Translations under genes and position numbers: made by a program
NCBI RefSeq assembly: GCF_023065955.2
Contig: NW_026622808.1
Location: 40,932,475 to 40,996,474 of the forward strand
Length of the DNA stretch: 64,000 nucleotides
Direction: 5' to 3'
Source of the DNA: Ursus arctos
Taxonomy: Eukaryota; Chordata; Mammalia; Carnivora; Ursidae
In this document: positions 55,965 to 64,000 of the stretch, piece after piece
How positions within the stretch are numbered: position 1 is the stretch's first letter
How the letters are laid out: every line of letters begins with the position of its first letter
The notes under the pieces: model-generated
The model's database searches: none
The model's input: the letters and a program-made list of their open reading frames with translations, nothing else
What the model was told of the DNA's origin: nothing

Positions 55965-56572
55965 TTGGTTTTCTATTGCTGCTGTAACAAAAGACCAAAA
56001 ACTTAGTGGTTTAAAACAACATCAATTTATTATCTCATAGTTTCAGTGGGTCAGAAGTGTAGTACAGTATGACTTAGTTGGTTCTTCACTTAGGTTCTTG
56101 CAAGGACAAAATCTAAGTATCTTGCAGGATTCCATTTCTTTCTGGAGACTCTGGGGAAGAGTCCACTCTTCCCAATGAGCTTCTAAGCTCATTGAGATTG
56201 TTGGCAGAATTCAGTTCCTTGTGGTTATAGCACTGAGGTCCTGATTTCCTGCTGGCTGCCAGGTGGGAGCCTCTCTTACCTCTTATAGCTGTCTGTATTC
56301 CTCATCCCATTGCCCTTTCTATCTCAAATCTCTCTGCCTTTCCCTTCTACTGCATGTCTCTAACTCTGACCAAAAAAAGTTCTGTTTTAAAGGGCTCATG
56401 TGATTAGATTAGACTGAGTCTACCCAGATAATTTAGGATAATGTCCTTATTTTAAGATCTGTAACATTCATTACATTTGCAAAGTCCCTTTTGCTATGTA
56501 ACATAACATAGTAACAGGTTCCAGGGATGACAGCATGTAGGTATTTTGGTGGCCATTATGTCTACCACAATG
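55965..56572 (-). mobile_element. MLT1-type LTR, antisense, about 600 bp
   Basis: The plus strand runs tattggttttctattgctgc, tgtaacaaaagaccaaaaac, ttagtggtttaaaacaacat, then agtctacccagataatttag, catttgcaaagtcccttttg and accacaatg. It is a complete, diverged antisense MLT1-type LTR. Confidence 0.88.
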
Positions 56573-56669
56573 ATGGAAAACAGTAGAAACCGAAGGGCTC
56601 TTAATGTCATTGGTGAGGAGCTAGGCATGTTCAGAGTGACGGAACAGGAAACCAGCTAGGTAGGCAAAG

Positions 56670-56870
56670 CTGATCACTCCCTTCCATGTGTTCCTATAAT
56701 ACTTTGGTGACCCCACTAAGAGTATACCCATGTGTGTTGAATTGTTTTTCACTTGAACCTTGAGACCAGGGACCTGGCTTTATGCAGTTTTGCACATGAG
56801 GGCTAGCACTCTTTCTTCTCTCCTGATGGGTAATTGATACATATTTTTGCAGTTGAGTTGAAGGAAAGTG
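56670..56870 (+). mobile_element. L2 3' end fragment, plus strand
   Basis: The phrases atgtgttcctataatacttt, ttgaaccttgagaccaggga and cctggctttatgcagttttg fit a diverged sense L2 3' end. Confidence 0.5.
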
Positions 56871-57289
56871 ATGGTAATTGGTGATAGAAAAATAGCATTT
56901 CTTAGGCCAAGGAGTAAATCTTTAAATGGAAATTGTCAGACAGAGGTGGTAGGGGAGATAATTTCAACAAGGATCTTGTTGGTGAGACAGGAATCACAAG
57001 ATGGAGTAGACTCCATCTTTTCTCATGCTTGCCATTTCTTCCCCTCTTAGATCCTGTGCCACCTTGAAACCTTCTGATTTTAGAGTAATTACTGTACCAG
57101 CTTTTTGTATTTTTAGGCAAGTTCGTTGTTTTCCAGGCTTCTCAGTAGTCCATAGCCCCTCTGCACTGTGATGTATTCCTCATGTCTTGAATAAATGTAG
57201 TTTGATGTCAGCTCACCATCTAAGGGCCATTTAGTTCACTTATTTGGTTAGCAGGATTGAGGGATGTCTGACTATGTTATTACTTTGGG
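56871..57289. other. Unassigned sequence
   Basis: No gene or repeat recognised. Confidence 0.35.
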
Positions 57290-57465
57290 TTAAATACAGA
57301 GGCTATGTTTTGGAAGTCAACTGTTCTGGATTGTGGTTTGTCTACTTCATATAACCTTTCTGAGGCTTAGTATTCTTATCCACAAAATGGGGATATGACA
57401 CCTCATAGATCGCCATTCAGATTAAATGAGAGTATGAAGATAAGTGTTCGGTCCTTACTCATTAA
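57290..57465 (+). mobile_element. MIR SINE fragment, plus strand
   Basis: Sense MIR: tctgaggcttagtattctta, tccacaaaatggggatatga, cattcagattaaatgagagt. Confidence 0.75.
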
Positions 57466-57914
57466 TTAAATTGATTAATGATTTTTGAGTATCAGTACTC
57501 AACTCCTCCTTAAAATGATTGTAGCCCAGGGTCTTATTGGCCACACTAATTATACATGTAATTTATACATGAAATACCTAAAATATAAGCAAAAATAAAC
57601 ATGGTGGCAATTGAGACCCTAGTGATAGGTTATCACCTCTTCTCCCTCCCAACTGGTCCCTCCTTTTTCCTACTATTCCTCCGTTATTGGATGGGTGCCT
57701 CTGTGTCTGTCCTGGAAAAAATGGAACAGACTTGGTGTCTGGGTTCCTCTGACAACCTGAGGGAGTCCCTAGTCCAGCCTGCAGTGAAATTCCTCTTCTC
57801 TAAGATTTGTCTTACTTTTCATTTGGCAATTCATCATGTACTTATCATGTGATACCTCTTCTCTTATTTTAAATTACAAATGTTTTATATCTTATCTCTC
57901 AAACTATTTTATGA
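57466..57914. other. Unassigned sequence
   Basis: A C/T-rich 83-codon frame at 57601-57852 has no domain. The last 60 bp may belong to an L2. Confidence 0.35.
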
Positions 57915-58110
57915 GCTTCTAGCCACCCATTCAAACACATTTTTGGGTACCTACTATGTTCTAGGTACTGGAGAGGTACTAGGGTCAGGGTACACACAGA
58001 TAGACTAGCCCTTGAGTTGGTAGTCTGATGTGGAAGATGGACAGTTAAACAATTGACTGTGATCATTGTGACATGTTGTTACAAGAGACAGAAAGAGGGT
58101 TTTAGGTGGC
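57915..58110 (-). mobile_element. L2 3' end, antisense
   Basis: Reverse L2: acccattcaaacacattttt, gggtacctactatgttctag, gtactggagaggtactaggg. Confidence 0.75.
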
Positions 58111-58114
58111 CATT

Positions 58115-58175
58115 ATCTTTATGCAGTCCATAGTGCCTTGCATTTGGTAGGTACTCAATAAATATTAATAGAATA
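58115..58175 (+). mobile_element. L2 3' terminus, plus strand
   Basis: The phrases tccatagtgccttgcatttg and gtaggtactcaataaatatt are the sense L2 terminus, directly after an antisense L2 end. Confidence 0.75.
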
Positions 58176-59924
58176 AAAATGTTTATAATTCTACCCTGTT
58201 GGGAATTCGATTCAGCAATATTATAGGTTGCTCTCTCAACTTGAGATCAGCCTCCATCAGCAATTTCCCAGTAGGTCATGAAGACTAATGGACCATCTCC
58301 CTGTTTCCCAGTCAGCACCCGTAGCACTGCCCTCGCCAGGCATAGCTCAAGTCTGACTGCCTGTAATCTCTTTGTTGCCCCATTAATATTTTAACCCAGT
58401 GACTCAGAGCTTTCTATGTACTTGAGAATCTATCCATGTACCAAGGGACCCTCTTTATTTTTGTTGCCCAATTCTTGTTTTTATTTTTTTCTCTTCTAGT
58501 GTTGATTTTAAAGAAATAGGCCTATTTCACGGACAGGAATGTATTTCAGGAACCAGTGAAACAAAGACAAACTATTTTTGCTCTTCCTTCTTGTTTGCTC
58601 TGAATTTCTGATTATTTTGTGAAGGATTGAGAGAGGGCCCAAGGGTACCCTCAGAGAACTTATAGATGGACAAGATTACAGGACGTGATACCCAAGATAA
58701 CAGGCCTTTTATTTATGATATTTATTCTATATGTATGCAGTTTTCAGAGATATCCCTCAGTACACTCGCTTCTTCCCCTTGAAGTCCCAGAACATTTCCC
58801 ACATGCATCCAAGGACAGTGTGCCTTCCAACTCCCCTCAAACCAGTGAGCATGAGCATTCTCAAGCAGCAGCTCATGAAGGTACAGGAGAGAATTATGTT
58901 ACTTTGATCTTTTGCTCCTGACAACCTTTCTTATGTGTGATGAAATATAAATAGTATAAACCATGATTCCCTATTAAACCTGGAAGAGAAATGACACTGA
59001 GATTCATAAATTAATGTTAAATCTATTTTCCGCAGTGATTGCAGGATTAGGGAGAGCTCACTCACCTGTAGTTAGCAATGACAAATGATCACTGAAGAAT
59101 CATGTTATTCAGTTTTCAGTGACAATTTTAAGAAAAATATTAAAAATACTTTATGAAATCATGAATGTAGCATTTGGTAAAGTGACTTTTTACCCAATAT
59201 CTTTTTTAAAAAAAATCACATGGCCCTATAATTACCTGAACTTCTTGACATACTAATTAACTCTGATTTAAAACAGCCATTATTTTTAGAGTTAAGCTTA
59301 GTGAACATTGTCTAATATTATTATGCGACCATTAATATGACTAGGGAAAAATGAGATAAGAAAAAGAAGAAGGCAGTAATTAAGATGAGTAATTTGCTAA
59401 CAAAGTTGAACTAAAGCAGGTTGGTGACTCTTCAGCATGTGATAATGACATTATTGGTATAATTTATCTTTCAAAGTAAATGACTCTACTTATCCCCTGG
59501 CCTGTCTATGTTAGATTTTTGTTTTTATAGCTATTGGCAAATGGAATGATAGACTTTAGAATGAGTCCTTGGAAGTCGTCACTCAGCAAGTTCAGGAATT
59601 TTGACCTCTGAGTATTTTATGAAACAAACAAGATCTAGGTGCTTTCCTAAGATGTAAGAAGAGGGAAAATTCAGAATCCATTCAATGGGAAAATTTTTTT
59701 TCAGCATACAGTAGAATCCAACATAAAATGTCCTTTCTTGTTTTTCAAAAGACTGATCAGTAAGTTACCAACAGTATCAGGACCGTATTACTGGAGGTCA
59801 GTGAAATCATGAATGTTTGCCATGACTGATCAACATTCCTCATCCACATCCAGTGTAAAAGAAGAATTAAATAAATAATCTGGATGTTATATTTAAGTAG
59901 TTCCACCATATGGATGTAAACCAT
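58176..59924. other. Unassigned, with a repeat-free candidate regulatory block
   Basis: No gene recognised; a 78-codon frame at 58685-58921 shows no domain. The segment 58990-59600 is repeat-free and AT-rich, with many homeodomain-type TAAT/ATTA cores (for example catactaattaactctgat and tattatgcgaccattaatat), and may be conserved non-coding DNA. Confidence 0.4.
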
Positions 59925-60760
59925 ACATTCAATAAATTTATCCACACATTAGATAAGAACTAGTTATGTGTTAGGTACCATTCTAAGTGCTGGAGATTAG
60001 CCAAGGAATAAGACAAACAAAATTCCTGTACTCAAGGAGCATACATGCTAATGGAAGGAATCAGAAAATAATCCAATTAACATAATAAACAATAAAATAC
60101 CAGATTGTGATAAATGCTATGAAGCAAAAAGCAGAATGATATCATAGAGAGTGAGTGGGGGACTGCTTTCAATAGAGATGCCAGAGAAAGCAAGTCTGAG
60201 AAGGTGGTATTTAAGCCAAGATCTAAATAATATGAATGAGCAGGTTACACCCTGGATAGAGAGGACCTCGGGCAAAGTCCCCAGACAGAGATGACCTTCT
60301 TGTGTTCAAGAAGAAGTCCTGAGAGGTTGAAGCCCAGTAAACTGAGATTTCAGAAGTAGGAGGGTGAGGTGATGCAAGGCTTCCCAGCCATGGTAAGGAT
60401 TTAGTCTGAGTGCATTGGGAAGCTCTTAGTGGGTCTTAATCAGAAAATGGCATGTTCTGACATGCATGATTAAAGACTGGTTCTGGGCAAGAACTAGTTA
60501 GGAGGTTGTGGTGACAGTCTGGACTGAAGAAGTGGGTAAGAATGGAGAGAGAGAGAGAAGCAGGTGGATTAGAAACATATTTTAGAGCTAATAACTCTTA
60601 CAGATGAAGTAGATGTCAGGTGGGAAAAGTCAAGGATGACCTTTAGGATTCTGACACTAGCAACAGGGTAAATGTTGTAATGCCTATTACTACACTTTGA
60701 GATGGGGGTAAGCTGGGAGAAGAACAGGGGCTTTCTTTTTATGGTTGGGAAGGGATTGGA
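59925..60760 (-). mobile_element. L2 LINE 3' region, antisense
   Basis: Reverse L2 in correct order: cattctaagtgctggagatt, tcctgtactcaaggagcata, gtgataaatgctatgaagca, gagaaggtggtatttaagcc, ccatggtaaggatttagtct, then aaaatggcatgttctgacat. About 830 bp of diverged element. Confidence 0.88.
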
Positions 60761-60889
60761 GAGAGGGTAGCAGGTAGGAATCAAGTGTTCTGTTTGAGTA
60801 AGTTCCAAATGTGTGCTAGGCATTTAATCAATCATCTGTATACTTTTTTAAAGTTATGTTTCTCAGACTCATCCATATCACTTAGGAAT
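60761..60889. other. Unassigned spacer
   Basis: No feature recognised. Confidence 0.3.
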
Positions 60890-61400
60890 ATATTTGGTTT
60901 CAGGTAAGGAAACAACCACGTGGAAGTGTCTTAAACAAATAGGGACTGGTTTCCTTCATATAGAGCCACATACAGAGACATGTGGCACAGACCTGTGCTC
61001 AACCATGTCATCAAAGACCCAGGCCCTTTGTAGTCTCTATGACACCGTCCTTGGCATTTGGGTCATTGCTATGGCTGTAAGATGGTGGCTGCAGCTCCAG
61101 ACTTTAGTGTCCACGTTTAAGTCATTTAAGTCAGAAAGAAGTGGGGAACGTGGTGCTAGAAGAATTCATCTTTTTTTTTTTTTAATATCAAACAAGCAAA
61201 AGTTTTTGAAGCACTCATCAGAGACTTACACTTATTCTCATTGACTAGAGCTGTGTCACATTGCAACCCTTAACTGCAGGGGAGCCTGGAAAAGAGAACA
61301 TTTAGCTGGACATGTTGATGCCCTATACAAAATTGGGGTTATAATAACAAGAGAGAAGGGGCACTTGATATTGGGTAGATAATTAACAAGGGTCTGCCAA
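60890..61400 (+). mobile_element. Unassigned interspersed repeat, copy 1
   Basis: This block and 62490-62830 share a common series of degraded motifs in the same order: aaccatgtcatcaaagaccc against aatcatgctatcaagaacct, tggtggctgcagctccagac against tagctgctgtagtccc, and ctgcaggggagcctggaaaa against ctgtaaggaaagctgggaaa. They are therefore two copies of one old repeat whose family I cannot name. The 116-codon frame at 60894-61244 is not a gene. Confidence 0.55.
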
Positions 61401-62489
61401 TCCAGGGTCTTCCAATTTAGAAGTTATGGGACAAGAGAAGTTGGGGAGGCTGTTAGTGCCACTCATTCTAATGCAAACTAGGATTGCATGAGAGTTGGTA
61501 TAGACAACAAGTACAGAGCTCAAGAATGGACTGAGCAGAGCCTCCTTTTCCTCCTCAATTCTTAAAAATACCTTTTATACCATCATTTACCTCTTCAGAG
61601 ATTAAGAGGACAATGGATGTGGATCACTCTGTTTTCTGAGGTTGCCCTTTTGTACCTCTGTGTGAATAAATTAGCTTATTATTTTGGAAGTAACTATAAA
61701 CTTTTATCTTCTAAAATGTCATAATTTCCCTTATCTGGGGACCCCACACATTCCTGGAGTCAGGATGGGTTTTAGAAACATAGCTTTCTCCAACTGCTGG
61801 GTGAAATGATTGTTTCTGCACCCCCACCTCTCTAATTCTGTCCCATATCAGGCTCAGTCTGCCATGTTCATCACATAAGTCAGAACAAGGGTGGATGGCA
61901 GGCCCAGTTATCTTGAGCTTGGGTATAATACAATGTGTCACTCCCCATTACAGAAATTATCATTAATTATTAACAGCAACATCTTTGACATGATGCATTG
62001 TCTACATTGTCACTGCCAAAAATGGGATGGTGATTAATGGATGCCTCTTGGATGGAATACAACAAAGTACAATGTAGAAAAGGAAGCTCAGAAGCTTGGG
62101 GAAAAAGCACAGAGTACTGAATAGCTTGGTGTCTTTCTCTGTCTCTCTCTTTCTTTAAACACAGACATGCACACATGCTCTAAAAAGGTGAAAAAACAGT
62201 CATTTGCCAAGTTGGAAAGCAAATATAATTTTTTTTCTTAAATTCTAGGCAACAAGACATTTTAGGCTTCCTCTTTGTTTTTATCTAATCATTTGAACCT
62301 GATAGTATATGTAGGGCCTGCTGAGGACAAAGTTAATTTTTGGAGCTATCCACTTCCTTTTTGTTCTTTCCTACATGCTTTCAGGGCAGTTTTTCTTATG
62401 TGTCTAAAGTCTTTCCTGGGAGCATGCTATGCCCTTGAACTTTCCCAACTAGTATCTCCACCATCAGAACAAGAACTCTAGAAGTATGC
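61401..62489. other. Unassigned sequence, about 1.1 kb
   Basis: No gene or repeat recognised. Confidence 0.35.
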
Positions 62490-62830
62490 AGTTTAGAGTT
62501 GGTGCAGAGGCTTAATCATGCTATCAAGAACCTAGACGCCTTTCTAGACTTTGCTTCACCATCCTTAGCTTATTGGCTCTTCCTTCATGGTTGTAATATA
62601 GCTGCTGTAGTCCCAAGCATCCCATCCACATTCAAAACAGAAAGTAGGGGAAAGGGTGGTGCCAGCGGCAACTATTACCTTTTCATTAGCAAAGTAAAAG
62701 CTTCTGCATAAATCCCTAAACTGTAAGGAAAGCTGGGAAAAAGCATATTTACCTTAGCAAGACTGGAGCTCTGGATGCTAGAATAAAGGAGGCAATAGAT
62801 TGATGTCTCCACTTTGCTGGGTGATGACTA
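62490..62830 (+). mobile_element. Unassigned interspersed repeat, copy 2
   Basis: It is homologous in motif order to the copy at 60890-61400, with a similar 3' part (aaagctgggaaaaagcatat, then ttaccttagcaagactgg). The same plus orientation is kept. The 70-codon frame at 62499-62711 carries no domain. Confidence 0.5.
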
Positions 62831-63419
62831 TATTGATGACCATGAGTTATGGATGACAAATGCATTCCACCCCATAGATAACAAGTGAGCCTTTCTGCAC
62901 AGATGCACATCACAGGAGGTGGAGGGGGAACACTAACTAGGCTTGAAGGCAGGCTGGTGAGGAATGTAGATCCTTTAAGTTAGATCTTGTAAACCTATGC
63001 TATGTGTAAGATTTGAGCTGCCTCCATAACTTCATTCTCTGTGAACTTTGGTAATTAATCAGTGGCTCCTGTCCACAGTCTTTGGGAGTATCTATCACCT
63101 TGAGAAAGGCAGGAAAAATATCTGATCCTAGACTCTATGTGTTTTTTAAAGGAGGATATAATGCTCTGACACAGAGTGTATTATTTGCTCTTAGCTGGAG
63201 ATCAAGCAATTAACAATATTTTATCATAAAATGTCAAAAGAATGTTAATATAATAATCTGAGCCAAAATAAAAATAAAAATTTCCACTATGTTTAGAACA
63301 ACACTGGCACTCTTTCCTCATGGACTAATGTTTATTTATTTGTGTCCTTTTACCTCCTCACACTTATTTTTAATCCTGGTGTTATCTGTGTTAAAAAAAC
63401 TGGTGTTAAAATTTGTTAA
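62831..63419. other. Unassigned sequence
   Basis: No gene or repeat recognised; AT-rich from about 63230. Confidence 0.35.
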
Positions 63420-64000
63420 AAATTGAGGTATAATTTATATACAGGCAAATCCTCAAATCTTAAGCATACTATTCAGTCGGTTTTAATGAATGTATATCAA
63501 GGCACAACACATTTATACCACTTCAGAAAAGTTCCTTTATGCCCCTTCCCCATCATTCCTCCCTCCTCTCCTCCGGCAGAAGTAACCACTAATCTGATTT
63601 TTATCACTAAATGTTAGTTTTACCTATTTTTGAATTTCATATAAGTTGAATCATTCAGAATGTTCCTTTGTTTGTTTGGTTTCTTTCACTCAGCATAATA
63701 TTTTTTGAGATTGACTTATGGTGTTACGTGGGTCTGTAGATTATTCCTTTTTATTGCCTATTAGTATTCAGCTGTATGATTATAACACAACTTATATACC
63801 CAGTGTCCTGATGATGGACATTTGACTTTTGCCCATCTTTGTGCAACTATGAATAAAGTTACTATGAACATTTGTGCACAAGGCTTTTTGTGGACAAATA
63901 TTTCGATTTTTCTTACATAAAAAAGTAGAAATGGAATTGCTGTGTTATATGGTACTGTGTGTTTACATTTTAAAGAAATTGTCAGATAGTTTTTTGAAGT
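63420..64000 (-). mobile_element. Ancient L1 relic, antisense, runs off the window
   Basis: Reverse L1M-type 3' region: attgaggtataatttatata, then tttggtttctttcactcagc with ataat, gcaactatgaataaagttac and tagaaatggaattgctgtgt. It carries the same kind of 3' segment as the relic at position 1 but extends further towards the L1 tail. No frame survives. Confidence 0.85.

Noticed and set aside
57915..58175. Inverted L2 termini as a functional palindrome
   Set aside because: Adjacent antisense and sense L2 ends are common chance juxtapositions; the arms differ strongly and would not form a stable hairpin.

Overview
The window is mammalian nuclear DNA from a carnivore, most likely a bear or close caniform relative. 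The main evidence is six near-full-length, little-diverged tRNA-Lys-derived Can-SINEs (SINEC), several with clean target-site duplications. They begin GGGGCGCCTGGGTGGC and end in AAATAAAT/poly(A), and their body resembles the ursid SINEC1 variant as I remember it. Older SINEs, carnivore L1 tails, eutherian MLT1/MaLR LTRs, L2, MIR and L3/CR1 relics complete a typical mammalian repeat profile. Species and chromosome cannot be named from this sequence.

I found no convincing protein-coding exon, tRNA/rRNA gene, CRISPR array or operon-like structure. The only open frame with a recognisable protein product is the C-terminal end of L1 ORF2 on the minus strand near 5.86-6.13 kb. All other open frames are short, lack domains and mostly lie in L2, MLT1 or low-complexity DNA. 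The window is best read as intergenic or deep intronic.

Layout. 0-7.2 kb: L1 relic, a cluster of SINEs nested in an L1 3' tail, a 5'-truncated carnivore L1 with a 17-bp duplication, and an antisense MLT1. 7.2-13.9 kb: mostly unassigned, with two old SINEs, a 1-kb L2, a MIR and a hAT-type MITE. 13.9-15.3 kb: one LTR apparently split by a second, oppositely oriented LTR of the same family, which itself carries a SINE. 16.6-17.9 kb: a MITE split by about 570 bp that contain CRE-, TATA- and NRF1-like motifs. 19-23.5 kb: MIR, (TG)n, MLT1, a pyrimidine tract and an antisense L2. 24-27 kb: repeat-poor sequence with candidate conserved non-coding elements. 28-29.1 kb: an L3/CR1 relic containing a MIR. 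32-38.8 kb: MIR, four LTRs, and an L2 split by an LTR-like block. 39-41.4 kb: a short tandem duplication, a candidate enhancer and a young SINE. 41.7-47.6 kb: MIR, L2, simple repeats and an LTR-like element. 47.6-50.2 kb: repeat-poor, with a candidate conserved element. 50.3-58.2 kb: dense MIR and L2 with a SINE, an MLT1 and a MER3-like MITE. 58.2-64 kb: repeat-poor DNA, an antisense L2, two copies of one unassigned repeat, and a second L1 relic at the right edge.

Family names come from memory of consensus sequences; no database search was run. Boundaries of old repeats are approximate, commonly within about 20-50 bases. Intervals called unassigned are those where I recognise nothing; they may hold repeats too diverged to see by eye.
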